A DNA stretch of 64,000 nucleotides. Origin: Amycolatopsis sp. NBRC 101858. Its GTDB lineage: Bacteria; Actinomycetota; Actinomycetes; Mycobacteriales; Pseudonocardiaceae. The stretch is taken from positions 760,681-824,680 of the forward strand of contig NZ_BSTD01000001.1 of assembly GCF_030269325.1 (NCBI RefSeq), in the 5' to 3' direction. Shown one piece after another: positions 1 through 8,619 of this stretch. The first letter of the stretch is position 1, and each line of letters opens with the position of its first letter. Under the pieces are notes generated by a model. That model saw only the letters and a program-made list of their open reading frames with translations, ran no database searches and was not told where the DNA came from. The translations under genes were made by a program, and so were the position numbers.

Positions 1-343
1 CGTCGCCGTAGCCGGGCTCGTCGAGGCACTCGCCGAGGGCGTTGTAGACGTGGCCCTTGACCTTGTCGCCCACCGGCACGGTGATCGGCTTGCCGGTGTC
101 GGTGACCTCGGCGCCCCGGACCAGGCCGTCCTGCGGCTGGAGCGAAATGGTGCGGACGAGGTTGTCACCCAGGTGGGAGGCGACCTCGAGGGTCACCGTC
201 TTGCGGAGCTGCTCGAACTCGATCTCGACCTTGAGGGCGTTGAACTGGTCGGGCACGGAACCGCGCGGGAACTCGACGTCGACGACCGGACCGGTCACCG
301 ACACGATGCGCCCCTTGGCGCGCGGGGCTTCAGTACTGGTCAT
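1..343 (-). CDS. atpD: ATP synthase F1 beta subunit, N-terminal part (truncated by window edge)
   Basis: This is the amino-terminal 114 or so residues of the catalytic beta subunit of F1Fo ATP synthase; the nucleotide-binding domain lies beyond the window edge. The visible part reads [21 protein letters not shown] and continues through the usual beta-barrel domain, with [16 protein letters not shown] and [14 protein letters not shown]. The ATG shares one base with the atpG stop (TGATG), so translation is probably coupled. It is the last visible gene of a leftward atpIBEFHAGD operon. Identity is secure from the sequence and its position after atpG. Confidence 0.97.
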   Translation of the reverse strand, partial: MTSTEAPRAKGRIVSVTGPVVDVEFPRGSVPDQFNALKVEIEFEQLRKTVTLEVASHLGDNLVRTISLQPQDGLVRGAEVTDTGKPITVPVGDKVKGHVYNALGECLDEPGYGD

Positions 344-1281
344 CAATCATCACTTCCTGCTGCGGTGAGCGCGTTCGCGCCACCGACGATTTCGGAGATC
401 TCCTGGGTGATCTGCGCCTGGCGGGCCTGGTTCATCTCCCGCGTCAGGTTGCCGACCAGGTCGTTCGCGTTGTCCGACGCGGCCTTCATCGCGGTGCGAC
501 GGGCAGCCAGCTCGGACGCGGCGGACTCGAGCAGGGCCGCGTAGAGCCGCGTGTTGATGTACTTCGGCAGGAGCGCGTCCAGCAGCTTGTCGGCACTCGG
601 CTCGAACTCGTAGCTGGGGAGCAGCCCGGCGGGCTTCTCCTCTTCCCCTTCGGAGTACTCGACCTCGAGCGGCGCGACGCGCTTGGCGATCGGGCGCTGG
701 GTCAGCATCGACACGAACTCGGTGTAGACGATGTGGATCTCGTCGACACCCTCGACACCGTCGGCGTTGCCGTGCTGGTCGTCCACGCCGCGCATGAACG
801 ACTCGACCAGGGCGTCGCCGGCCGCGACCGCGTTGGCGTAGCCCGGCTGGTCGGAGAAGCCCGTCCAGCCGTCGACGACGTCGCGGTTGCGGAACCGGTA
901 GTAGTTCAGCCCCTTGTTGCCGGTGACGTAGACCTGCGGCTCCTTGCCCTCCGAACGCAGGAGGGCGAGGAGTTCCTCGGTCGCGCGCAGGACGTTGGAG
1001 TTGTAGCCACCGCACTGCCCCTTGTCACTGGTCACGACCAGGACGGCGGCCCGCTTCGGGTTCGGGCGCTCGACCAGCATGGGGTGGTCGAGGTTGGCGG
1101 CCGCGCCGGCCAGCGCCGAGAGCACCTTGGTGATCTCGTCCGCGTACGGCCGGGAGGCGGCGACCTTCGCCCGCGCCTTGGTGATGCGCGCGGTGGCGAT
1201 GAGCTCCATCGCCTTGGTGATCTTGCCGATCGACTTGGTCGCCTTGATGCGCGACCGGAGTTCCCGGAGTTGTGCGGCCAT
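343..1281 (-). CDS. atpG: ATP synthase F1 gamma subunit
   Basis: This is the gamma subunit, the rotating central shaft of F1 that couples proton flow through the c-ring to ATP synthesis in the beta subunits. The 312-residue product starts [20 protein letters not shown], the diagnostic N-terminal helix (I-K-S/T-T-x-x-I-x-K). The C-terminal helix of the coiled-coil shaft ([20 protein letters not shown]) sits around residues 266-285. It is slightly longer than the E. coli protein (about 287 residues), with acidic insertions near residues 165-225 (such as [12 protein letters not shown]), as is common in actinobacteria. It follows atpA by a short gap and overlaps atpD by one base. Confidence 0.97.
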   Translation of the reverse strand: MAAQLRELRSRIKATKSIGKITKAMELIATARITKARAKVAASRPYADEITKVLSALAGAAANLDHPMLVERPNPKRAAVLVVTSDKGQCGGYNSNVLRATEELLALLRSEGKEPQVYVTGNKGLNYYRFRNRDVVDGWTGFSDQPGYANAVAAGDALVESFMRGVDDQHGNADGVEGVDEIHIVYTEFVSMLTQRPIAKRVAPLEVEYSEGEEEKPAGLLPSYEFEPSADKLLDALLPKYINTRLYAALLESAASELAARRTAMKAASDNANDLVGNLTREMNQARQAQITQEISEIVGGANALTAAGSDD

Positions 1282-1292
1282 GAGCTACCAGC

Positions 1293-2930
1293 TCACTTCT
1301 TCGGGGCGGGCTTGTTGACCTTGACGGTCTCCTGCCCGACCTTGTCGGCTTCCATGGCGTCCGCGTTCTCCTCGAGCGGCTTGCCCTCGGAGGTCGTGAA
1401 CTCCTTCTTGAACTCGTTGACCGCGTTGACCAGCTTGTCGGCGGTCTCGTCCTCGAACTTCCCGGAGTCGCGGATCGCGCCCAGGACGTCGTCGTGCTTG
1501 CGGCGGGCCGACTCGAGGAACTCGTGGTTGAAGCGGCGCACGTCCTCGGTCGGGACCGAGTCGTAGTGGCCGTTCGTGCCCAGCCACACCGTGCAGACCT
1601 GCTCCTCGACCGGGATCGGCGAGTACTGCGGCTGCTTGAGCACCTCGTACAGGCGGGCACCGCGCTCGAGCTGCGCCTTCGACGCGTCGTCGAGGTCCGA
1701 AGCGAAGGCCGCGAAGGCCTCCAGCTCGCGGTACTGCGACAGGTCGATCCGGAGCGAACCGGAAACCGACTTCATCGCCTTGACCTGCGCGGCACCACCC
1801 ACGCGGGACACCGAGATGCCCACGTCGATGGCCGGGCGCTGGCCGGCGTTGAAGAGGTCCGACTGGAAGAAGCACTGGCCGTCGGTGATCGAGATGACGT
1901 TCGTCGGGATGTAGGCCGACACGTCGTTGGCCTTCGTCTCGATGATCGGCAGCCCGGTCAGCGAGCCGGCACCCAGCTCGTCCGACAGCTTCGCGCACCG
2001 CTCCAGCAGGCGGGAGTGCAAGTAGAAGACGTCGCCGGGGAACGCCTCGCGGCCCGGCGGGCGGCGCAGCAGCAGCGAGATCGCGCGGTACGCGTCGGCC
2101 TGCTTGGTCAGGTCGTCGAACACGATGAGGACGTGCTTGCCCTCGTACATCCAGTGCTGGCCGATGGCCGAGCCGGTGTACGGCGCGATCCACTTGAAGC
2201 CGGCGGAGTCCGAAGCCGGCGCGGCGACGATGGTGGTGTACTCCATCGCGCCCGCATCCTCGAGGGACTTCTTGACCGCGGCGATCGTGGAGCCCTTCTG
2301 GCCGATCGCGACGTAGATGCAGCGGACCTGCTTCTTCTCGTCGCCGGAATCCCAGTTGGACTTCTGGTTGATGATCGTGTCCACCGCGACGGCCGTCTTG
2401 CCCGTCTTGCGGTCGCCGATGATCAGCTGGCGCTGGCCGCGGCCGATCGGGGTCATCGCGTCGATGGCGGTGATGCCGGTCTGCAGCGGCTCCGACACCG
2501 GCTGGCGCTCGACCACCGAAGCGGCCTTGACCTCCAGCGGGCGGCGGTCGGTGGTCTCGATCTCGCCGAGGCCGTCGATGGGGGCACCCAGCGGGTTGAC
2601 GACGCGGCCGAGGTAGCCGTCGCCGACCGGCACCGACAGGACCTGGCCGGTGCGCTTGACCTGCTGGCCCTCTTCGATGCTTTCGAAGTCACCGAGGATC
2701 GCGGCACCGATGGAGCGCGCGTCCAGGTTCAGTGCGACGCCCAGGACGCCGCCGGGGAACTCGAGCAGCTCGTTGGCCATGGCCGAGGGCAGGCCCTCGA
2801 TGTGGGCGATGCCGTCGCCGGCGTCCACCACGGTGCCAACTTCTTCCCGGCTCACGTCCGGGGCGTAACTCGAGACGTAGTTCTCGATCGCGCTACGGAT
2901 CTCATCCGAGGAGATCGTCAGCTCGGCCAT
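1293..2930 (-). CDS. atpA: ATP synthase F1 alpha subunit
   Basis: This is the regulatory nucleotide-binding subunit of the F1 alpha3beta3 hexamer. The 545-residue product has the N-terminal barrel (residues about 25-95), a Walker A motif GDRKTGKT at about residues 172-179, and the alpha signature [17 protein letters not shown] further on. The charged C-terminal tail ends in KVNKPAPKK, a Lys- and Ala-rich extension found in many actinobacterial alpha subunits and thought to restrain ATP hydrolysis in mycobacteria; that role is not tested here. It lies in the middle of the atp operon between atpH and atpG. Length and motifs leave no serious alternative. Confidence 0.98.
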   Translation of the reverse strand: MAELTISSDEIRSAIENYVSSYAPDVSREEVGTVVDAGDGIAHIEGLPSAMANELLEFPGGVLGVALNLDARSIGAAILGDFESIEEGQQVKRTGQVLSVPVGDGYLGRVVNPLGAPIDGLGEIETTDRRPLEVKAASVVERQPVSEPLQTGITAIDAMTPIGRGQRQLIIGDRKTGKTAVAVDTIINQKSNWDSGDEKKQVRCIYVAIGQKGSTIAAVKKSLEDAGAMEYTTIVAAPASDSAGFKWIAPYTGSAIGQHWMYEGKHVLIVFDDLTKQADAYRAISLLLRRPPGREAFPGDVFYLHSRLLERCAKLSDELGAGSLTGLPIIETKANDVSAYIPTNVISITDGQCFFQSDLFNAGQRPAIDVGISVSRVGGAAQVKAMKSVSGSLRIDLSQYRELEAFAAFASDLDDASKAQLERGARLYEVLKQPQYSPIPVEEQVCTVWLGTNGHYDSVPTEDVRRFNHEFLESARRKHDDVLGAIRDSGKFEDETADKLVNAVNEFKKEFTTSEGKPLEENADAMEADKVGQETVKVNKPAPKK

Positions 2931-2987
2931 GTCTTTCCCGCTCTCGCTTCGTTCTTGCCAGTATGCAAAGTCTTGTGTGACCTGGGG

Positions 2988-3812
2988 CTATGCCCTGGCC
3001 AGCCGCCTGCGCAGCGCCGCCAGCTGGCCCGCCGCGCTCCCGTCGATGACCTCGTCGCCGACGCGGACGACGAGCCCGCCGCCGAGCCGCGGGTCGACCT
3101 CGACGTGCAGCGCGATCGGCCGCCCGTAGATGTCGTCGAGCTTCGCGCCCAGCTGGGCGGTCTGCTCGTCGGTCAGGGCGTTCGCGCTGGTCACGTAGGC
3201 GACCGAGCGCTGACGGCGTTCCGCGGCCAGCTTGACCAGCTTGTCGAGCCCGACGCCGACGCCGCGGCCCTTGGCCCGGCGCACGACCTGCTCGACGAGG
3301 GTCTCGGTGACCACGTCCACCTTGTCGGCGAACAGCCCGCGCACCAGGGTGCGCTTGGCGTCGGCGGGACCGGCCAGGTCGGAGAGCGCGGCCTCCAGTT
3401 CCGGGGCGCCGGCCACGATCCGCGCGACCTGGAACAGCTGGGACTCGACGGTGTCGACGTTCCCGGTCTTCTCGGCCGCGGTCAGCAGCGCCGAGCGGCC
3501 GAGCTCCTCGAGCCCGTCGGTCAGCTGACGGGGGCTGGACCAGCGGCTGCCCGCCACGGCGTCGAGCACCTTCAGGGCCGGTTCGGACAGCTTGCCGTCG
3601 AACAGCCGGCGCACCAGCGCGGTGCGCGCCTCCGGCGTCGCCGAAGCGTCGCTCACCGCCCGGCGCAGGCCGATTTCCCGGTCCAGCAGGTCGACGACCG
3701 AGAGCAGCTCGTCGCCGACCGTGGCCGCGTCGGCGCCCGCGTCGGCCAGAACCTCGCCGAGGCGTTCCTCGGCGAGGCCGAGCGCTTCACGGCTCGCAGC
3801 ATGCAGCGTCAT
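2988..3812 (-). CDS. atpH: ATP synthase delta subunit
   Basis: Delta (OSCP-like) joins the peripheral stalk to the top of F1. At 274 residues it is about 100 longer than E. coli delta, which is typical of actinobacteria, but it is not fused to a b subunit as in mycobacteria: a separate atpF lies just upstream, six bases away. The C-terminal signature (PIALHVEVDPRLGGGLVVRVGD followed by VIDGSAAGQLAALRRRL) matches the delta-family pattern. The N-terminal half is helical and Leu/Ala-rich, as expected for the F1-binding domain. Confidence rests on this signature and on operon position. Confidence 0.95.
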   Translation of the reverse strand: MTLHAASREALGLAEERLGEVLADAGADAATVGDELLSVVDLLDREIGLRRAVSDASATPEARTALVRRLFDGKLSEPALKVLDAVAGSRWSSPRQLTDGLEELGRSALLTAAEKTGNVDTVESQLFQVARIVAGAPELEAALSDLAGPADAKRTLVRGLFADKVDVVTETLVEQVVRRAKGRGVGVGLDKLVKLAAERRQRSVAYVTSANALTDEQTAQLGAKLDDIYGRPIALHVEVDPRLGGGLVVRVGDEVIDGSAAGQLAALRRRLARA

Positions 3813-3818
3813 CCTGGT

Positions 3819-4376
3819 CTACTTCCCCGCTCCACCAGCGGCACCGGCGGTCTCCAGCTCCGCGAGGAACCGGTCGACGGTGCCACGACGGCGCGCCTCG
3901 TCTTCGAGCGACTCGCCGACGATCCGGCTGGCCAGCTCCACGGCGTTGCGGCCCATGTCGGCCCGCAGTTCGGCGATGATCTGCGCCTTCTGGGCCTGCA
4001 GCTGGGCGTGCCCCTGGGCGACGATGCGCTGGGACTCGGCCTCCGCCTCGGCCCGCAGCTCCGCCTTGATCTGCTCGGCTTCGAGCCGGGCGTCGTCGCG
4101 GATCTTCGCGGCCTCGCTGCGGGCTTCCTGCAGCTGCGCCTTGTACTTGGCCAGCGCGTCTTCGGCTTCGGCCTGGGCCCGCTCGGCCTTCTCGATACCG
4201 CCCTCGATCATCTGGGCGCGCTCTTCGTACGCGGCCTCGAAACGAGGAACGACGTACTTCTTCAGAACGAGCAGCAGGATCACGAAGGCGACGATCCCGA
4301 GAATGACCTCGGGAATGTGCGGGATGATCGGGTTGGGCGCCTCTTCGGCGGCCAACACCAATTCAGTCTTCAGCAC
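3819..4376 (-). CDS. atpF: ATP synthase Fo b subunit
   Basis: This is the membrane anchor and peripheral stalk of the ATP synthase. The 185-residue protein has one hydrophobic segment near residues 20-40 (IPEVILGIVAFVILLLVLKK). A long charged, Ala/Glu-rich coiled coil fills most of the remainder, including the typical EERAQMIEGGIEKAERAQAE start of the dimerisation region. It is followed closely by atpH and preceded by atpE, the standard Fo order. Only one b gene is visible, so a homodimeric stalk is expected. Confidence 0.95.
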   Translation of the reverse strand: MLKTELVLAAEEAPNPIIPHIPEVILGIVAFVILLLVLKKYVVPRFEAAYEERAQMIEGGIEKAERAQAEAEDALAKYKAQLQEARSEAAKIRDDARLEAEQIKAELRAEAEAESQRIVAQGHAQLQAQKAQIIAELRADMGRNAVELASRIVGESLEDEARRRGTVDRFLAELETAGAAGGAGK

Positions 4377-4406
4377 GTCGTCTCCTTAAGCGATGAGCTG
4401 GCGAAC

Positions 4407-4664
4407 TCAGGCAGCGGAGGCGATGAAGTAGATGACGATACCGATCAGGGCCAGCACCTCGGTCAGAACGAAGGTCGAGAAGCCGATGCCCTGCAGCTTG
4501 CCCTGCGCCTCCGGCTGACGGGCGGTGCCGTTGATGACGGCGGCGAAGATCAGACCCACACCGATGCCCGGGCCGATCGCGCCCAGGCCGTAACCGATGG
4601 CGGCGAGACCGGGGTTGATGCTGGCGGCCTCGGCGGCCTGCTGGGCCAGAACGATGTTGCTCAC
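4407..4664 (-). CDS. atpE: ATP synthase Fo c subunit
   Basis: This is the ring-forming proteolipid that carries protons through Fo. The 85-residue hairpin has two membrane helices joined by the polar loop ARQPEAQG (the conserved R-Q-P). The proton-carrying carboxylate is Glu69 in [11 protein letters not shown]. The N-terminal extension [19 protein letters not shown] is short and typical of actinobacteria. Glu69 and its neighbouring helix also form the site targeted by diarylquinolines in mycobacteria; no sensitivity is claimed here. The gene lies between atpB and atpF. Confidence 0.97.
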   Translation of the reverse strand: MSNIVLAQQAAEAASINPGLAAIGYGLGAIGPGIGVGLIFAAVINGTARQPEAQGKLQGIGFSTFVLTEVLALIGIVIYFIASAA

Positions 4665-4719
4665 GTGCGTTTCCCTTCACTTCGGTCCACGCGCTCGCGT
4701 GGATCGGGGGCTTGTGTTC

Positions 4720-5520
4720 TCAGTGCTCCGACGCCAGCGCGGCGCCGATGTACCCGGCCGACAGCAGGGCGAAGATGTAGGCCTGCAGCACCTGGATGAA
4801 GGCCTCGAGGAAAGTCATCAGGATCGCGAAGATGAACGCCACCGGCGAAACGAGCTTCAGCCCGAATCCGTCGGTCTCGGTCAGCAGGAAGCTGCCGCCG
4901 AGGGTGAACACCATGATGATGAGGTGACCGGCGAACATCGCGGCGAACACTCGGATGGCGAGCGTGGCCGGCGCGATGAAGAACTTCTGCGCGAACTCGA
5001 TCGTCGAGAACAGCGGCATCACGAAGCCCGGGACTCCGGCCGGCGCGAGCTCCTTCTTCAAGTAACCCTTGAAGCCGAAGCGCTTGAAGCCGACGTAGTG
5101 GTAGACCGGGTAGACGACCAGCACCGAAAGCGCGAGCGGGAATCCGATCCGCGCCATGGTCGGGAACTGGAAGAACGGGATGATCCCGAACAGGTTGTTC
5201 ACCAGTACGAAGGTGAACAGGCCGAGGACCAGCGGGATGAACGGCTTGAAGTCCTTCGAGCCGATCTGTTCCCGCGCGATGTTGTTGCGGCCGAAGTTGT
5301 AGACCGACTCGGCGATGAACTGCGACTTGCCGGGGACGACCTTCAGCTTCCGGGACGCCAGCACGAAGTAGGCGATGATGATGATCAGCGAGATCACCAC
5401 GAGCAGCATCGGCTTGGTGAAGCTGCCCCAGTACCCGGAGCCGAAAAGAGGCGGCAGGTTGAAGTCCGCCACACCGGGGGGCTTGAACGTCTCACCCTCG
5501 GTCAGTACCAGCGCGCCCAC
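4720..5520 (-). CDS. atpB: ATP synthase Fo a subunit
   Basis: This is the stator channel subunit that passes protons to and from the c-ring. The 266-residue product has five or six hydrophobic segments. The essential arginine lies in the fourth helix (LAIRVFAAMFAGHLI). The more usual family context around this residue is R-L/V-F-G/A-N-M, so an Ala replaces the commonly seen Asn two positions before Met. The C-terminal helix (LEAFIQVLQAYIFALLSAGYIG) is canonical. It is the first structural gene after a 530-base gap downstream of atpI, so it may have its own promoter as well as read-through from atpI. Confidence 0.96.
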   Translation of the reverse strand: MGALVLTEGETFKPPGVADFNLPPLFGSGYWGSFTKPMLLVVISLIIIIAYFVLASRKLKVVPGKSQFIAESVYNFGRNNIAREQIGSKDFKPFIPLVLGLFTFVLVNNLFGIIPFFQFPTMARIGFPLALSVLVVYPVYHYVGFKRFGFKGYLKKELAPAGVPGFVMPLFSTIEFAQKFFIAPATLAIRVFAAMFAGHLIIMVFTLGGSFLLTETDGFGLKLVSPVAFIFAILMTFLEAFIQVLQAYIFALLSAGYIGAALASEH

Positions 5521-6052
5521 TGGGCTCCTTCCGGTTCTCCCGGCCGGCGTTCACTCCGCCGGGGGAATCGTCACGATCTGGACTTAACGTACCCGATACG
5601 CATCGGGACGCCGGAGGCGGCTGCCCCACTGTGCGATGAACACGGCTTCACGTTCTGCACACGGGGTTGTCTCGCGTGAACACTGCCCTGCGGTCTACTT
5701 CGGACCAGCGGCGAAGAGGCGGAACTACACGGTCGCCACACTGCTGATCGCGGTTCGTCTTAGGGAGCGTGCGGCCGAGGCCGCCACCCTTGACGCGGAC
5801 CATACCAGCAGGTCAATCAGTGCCGTACACGCGTACTCCATACCCACCGATCAGCCCAGGACCTAAGTCCCGGGTCGACCCGGGACCCTGGTCCGGGACC
5901 GGACGGGACCGGCTCCGGAACGCCGCAGGCGACGGGTCCCGGCGGCTTTTCCCGGGGCGCACGAAGGCGCACTTTTGTGGTCCCGGTCACACTCGGGCGG
6001 CCGCAGGCCGAGTCACCGTGAGTAATGGACGTCCGCGGCAAACCGGACGGCG
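5521..6052. other. Long atpI-atpB intergenic region
   Basis: This 530-base gap has no convincing gene; the short frames across it lack recognisable protein features. It contains a perfect 20-bp palindrome (listed separately) followed by GGTCC/GGACC mini-repeats near 5890-5910. An inverted TTGAC...GTCAA pair spans about 5788-5815 around a CATACC core. Both flanking genes are transcribed leftwards, so this segment is either a leader for atpB with its own promoter or an attenuator between the small atpI gene and the structural genes. No TSS can be assigned from sequence alone. Confidence 0.5.
5867..5886. repeat. Perfect 20-bp palindrome upstream of atpB
   Basis: The sequence is its own reverse complement over 20 bases: the left arm is GTCCCGGGTC and the right arm GACCCGGGAC, with no loop. 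It lies about 350 bases upstream of the atpB start inside a region rich in GGGACC/GGTCCC words. No U-tract follows, so it is not a standard intrinsic terminator. It could be an operator for a dimeric regulator or an RNA hairpin. The function is unknown. Confidence 0.6.
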
Positions 6053-6496
6053 TCAGGAGGGGATGATCGTCGGGATCTTGGTCTTGCGGAAGGCGGCGAA
6101 CTCGGCCGCGGCAGCCAGCAGGATGGCGACGATCATCGTGATGCCCAAGGACATCGGGTGCAGCGCGGTGACACCCTTGAGCAGGGTGAGCGCGCCGAAC
6201 AGCAGCACGACCTTCACGACGTACCCACCGAGCGCGATGACCATGACGAACATCGGGTCCTGGCCGGCGCTGAACCGCATCAGGCCGAGCGTGGACAGCG
6301 ACGCGATCATGGCGAGCGCACCCCCGACGAGCGAGCCCAGGAACCCGGGCATGCCGTTGAGGATGCTGAAGAGCGCGATGCAGACGATCACCGCGGGCGG
6401 GGTGATGAGCAGCGAAGCCTTCGTCATGGCACGGGCGGCCTGCAGCACCACCTTGGCGTGCGGGTTCTCCTGCTCGGGCGTTTCGGTCTCGCTCAC
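6053..6496 (-). CDS. atpI: ATP synthase-associated membrane protein I (AtpI-like)
   Basis: This small membrane protein is encoded at the head of atp operons; in other bacteria AtpI helps c-ring assembly or Mg2+ supply. The 147-residue product has a charged N-terminus (MSETETPEQENPHAK, GTG start with GGGAG upstream) and four hydrophobic segments at about residues 30-50, 52-75, 82-102 and 112-132. The tail is basic (FRKTKIPTIIPS). Sequence conservation in this family is low, so the call relies mainly on topology and on its position between wecA and atpB. Confidence 0.8.
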   Translation of the reverse strand: MSETETPEQENPHAKVVLQAARAMTKASLLITPPAVIVCIALFSILNGMPGFLGSLVGGALAMIASLSTLGLMRFSAGQDPMFVMVIALGGYVVKVVLLFGALTLLKGVTALHPMSLGITMIVAILLAAAAEFAAFRKTKIPTIIPS

Positions 6497-6544
6497 AGCT
6501 GCTCCCTGCTCGGTTCGGCTTCCGAGTGTAGAGAACGCGCCTGG

Positions 6545-7702
6545 TCAGGTTCCGGGCTGGTTGCGCGAACGCAGCCGCGGGACGATCGAGACGACCACCG
6601 CGAACACCAGCCCGACCCCGATGATCCACAGCGCCGCCGCGTCGTCGAACAGGGTCACCGACACCGCGCCGAACGCCAGGATCCCGGCCCACAAGTAGAT
6701 CAGCAGCACCGCGCGGCGCTGGGAGTGCCCGATCTCCAGCAGCCGGTGGTGCAGGTGCATCTTGTCCGCCGCGAACGGGCTCTCGCCGCGGCGCGTGCGC
6801 CGGACGACCGCCATGATCAGGTCCAGCAGCGGCACGAACAGCACCGCCGCCACGACCACCAGCGGTGACAGCAGCGCGATCGCGTCCTTGCCGCTGAACT
6901 GCGGGTACGGCACGCGCCCGGACGCCGACGTCGTCGCGCCCGCGAGCATCAGGCCGATCATCATCGACCCGGAGTCGCCCATGAAGATCTTCGCGGGCTG
7001 GAAGTTGTACGGCAGGAAGCCCAGACACGCGCCGGCGAGCGTCGCCGCGATCAGCGCGGGCGGGTACGTGCCGACGTCGCCGCCGGAGCTGTCGAGCAGG
7101 CCCAGCGAGAACGCGCACGTCGCCGCCGCCGCGATGAACCCGAGGCCGCCCGCCAGCCCGTCGAGGCCGTCGACGAAGTTCATCGCGTTGACCATCACCA
7201 CGACCATCACGACGGTGAGCAGCGCGCCCTGGTTCTTGTCGAGCACCAGCACCGACCCGAACGAGTCGCCCTGCCCGCCCCACGGCACCCAGAACGACAC
7301 CCACTGCACGCCGAAGATGACCAGGATCCCGGCGCACATGACCTGGCCGGCCAGCTTCGTCCAGGCGTCCAGCTCGAACCGGTCGTCGAGCGCGCCGATC
7401 AGCGAGATGACCCCCGCCGCGAGCAGCACCCCGACCGAGTCGAACGACGCGTCGAAGCCGTGCGACAACGCGGGCAGCTGGTGGGCCAGGCCCATCGCGC
7501 CCGCGACGCCGAGGAAGATGCCGATCCCGCCCATCCGCGGGATCGGGGCGACGTGGACGTCGCGCGCCCGCGGGTTGGCGATCGCGCCGACGCGGATCGC
7601 GAGCCGGCGCACGAGGCCGGTGAGCAGGTAGGTCACGGCCGTCGCGGTCAGCGCGACGAGGATGTATTCCCGGATGGGGAGAAGACCGGATGTGGGCGGC
7701 AC
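6545..7702 (-). CDS. wecA: Polyprenyl-phosphate N-acetylglucosaminyl-1-phosphate transferase (WecA/MraY family)
   Basis: This integral membrane enzyme moves GlcNAc-1-phosphate from UDP-GlcNAc to decaprenyl phosphate; in mycobacteria it starts the arabinogalactan linker. The 385-residue protein has about eleven hydrophobic segments. The hallmark motifs are an aspartate pair D106-D107 (LIGALDDRFE), N172-A-M-N-F-V-D178-G (the Mg2+/catalytic motif), an MGDSGS motif and a C-terminal HLHH loop. These separate the GlcNAc-P transferases from MraY, which has MurNAc-pentapeptide features. The start is GTG at 7702. It lies between sua5 and atpI, the usual actinobacterial arrangement. Confidence 0.93.
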   Translation of the reverse strand: MPPTSGLLPIREYILVALTATAVTYLLTGLVRRLAIRVGAIANPRARDVHVAPIPRMGGIGIFLGVAGAMGLAHQLPALSHGFDASFDSVGVLLAAGVISLIGALDDRFELDAWTKLAGQVMCAGILVIFGVQWVSFWVPWGGQGDSFGSVLVLDKNQGALLTVVMVVVMVNAMNFVDGLDGLAGGLGFIAAAATCAFSLGLLDSSGGDVGTYPPALIAATLAGACLGFLPYNFQPAKIFMGDSGSMMIGLMLAGATTSASGRVPYPQFSGKDAIALLSPLVVVAAVLFVPLLDLIMAVVRRTRRGESPFAADKMHLHHRLLEIGHSQRRAVLLIYLWAGILAFGAVSVTLFDDAAALWIIGVGLVFAVVVSIVPRLRSRNQPGT

Positions 7703-7776
7703 GGGTGCGTCACGCTCGCGGGGTCGGGGTCACCCGCGACACGCTATCGTGCCGCGGAAAACGCCTTGATCCGGCT

Positions 7777-8427
7777 TCACGCCAACGATTCCGCGGGGAC
7801 ACCGAGCACCTCCGCGATGGCGTCCTTGGTCACCGCACCCTCGCGCAGCACCACCGGTTCGGTACCGGTGAGGTCCACGATGCTCGACGCGACGGGCGCG
7901 CCGCTCGACCCGCCGTCGAGGTACACCGCGACCGAGTCGCCGAGCTGTTCCTGCGCTTCCTGCGCGGTGCTGGCCGGCGGCCGGCCCGAGACGTTCGCGC
8001 TCGACACGGCCATCGGGCCGACGTCGCGCAGCAGTTCCAGGGCCACCGGGTGCAGCGGCATCCGGAGCATCACGGTGCCGCGGGCGTCGCCGAGGTTCCA
8101 CTGCAGACTCGGCGCGTGCGGGAGCACGATGGACAGATCGCCCGGCCAGAACGCTTCGATGAGCGCGCGCGCCTGCGGGGGCACGCCGAGCACCAGGCCG
8201 TCCACAGTGGACCAGGAGCCGACGAGCACGCCGACCGGCATGTCCGGGCCGCGGTTCTTCGCGCGCAGCAGCGCCTGGACCGCGCCCGCGTCGAACGCGT
8301 CGGCGCCGATGCCGTAGACCGTGTCGGTCGGCAGGACGACCAGCCTGCTCGACCGCACCGCGCCCGCGGCCGCCGCCAGTCCGTCGGCCCGGGACTCCCG
8401 CTTGCTGCAGTCGTAGACCACGCTCAT
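7777..8427 (-). CDS. L-threonylcarbamoyladenylate synthase (Sua5/YrdC/TsaC family)
   Basis: This enzyme makes threonylcarbamoyl-AMP from threonine, bicarbonate and ATP, the first step of t6A modification at position 37 of ANN-decoding tRNAs. The 216-residue product is a single YrdC domain without the C-terminal Sua5 domain. It has the nucleotide-pocket signatures VVLPTDTVYGIG, KNRGPDMPV and SSANVSG. The start chosen at 8427 (MSVVYDCSK) omits a 35-residue upstream extension that looks non-coding. It lies directly upstream of wecA, but a protease gene now separates it from prmC. Confidence 0.93.
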   Translation of the reverse strand: MSVVYDCSKRESRADGLAAAAGAVRSSRLVVLPTDTVYGIGADAFDAGAVQALLRAKNRGPDMPVGVLVGSWSTVDGLVLGVPPQARALIEAFWPGDLSIVLPHAPSLQWNLGDARGTVMLRMPLHPVALELLRDVGPMAVSSANVSGRPPASTAQEAQEQLGDSVAVYLDGGSSGAPVASSIVDLTGTEPVVLREGAVTKDAIAEVLGVPAESLA

Positions 8428-8573
8428 GAGCGCCAAGAGTAGTCCCGCCGCCGGAGCGGGCGTCCGCCGCGTCACACCGGCGCGCTGACAACCGGCCAGA
8501 CTTTCGTCGTGGGGCAAGCGGGTAAACCTCACCGCGAGGCAGAACCGGGACAGCGGGGCTCAATACGGTCGAT

Positions 8574-8607
8574 CACTGGGAACCACCACCCCCGTGGGTT
8601 CCCAGTG
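8574..8607 (+). promoter_or_regulatory. Hairpin abutting the ribosome-binding site of the M6 protease gene
   Basis: Two 11-base arms (CACTGGGAACC and GGTTCCCAGTG) flank a 12-base loop. The right arm ends at the first base before the AAGGAG ribosome-binding site at 8608-8613; the ATG is at 8620. It could be an operator overlapping the transcription start or a 5' UTR stem that limits ribosome access. There is no T-tract, so termination is unlikely. Only the structure is certain. Confidence 0.6.
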
Positions 8608-8619
8608 AAGGAGCCGCAG

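Noticed and set aside
1494-4799. 1101-residue open frame on the plus strand across atpA-atpE
   Set aside because: Antisense shadow of the atp operon: low-complexity Arg/Ala/Leu/Val composition, no domain, and the opposite strand encodes conserved proteins throughout.
5636-5866. 76-residue plus-strand frame in the atpI-atpB gap
   Set aside because: No ribosome-binding site, no codon bias and no motif.
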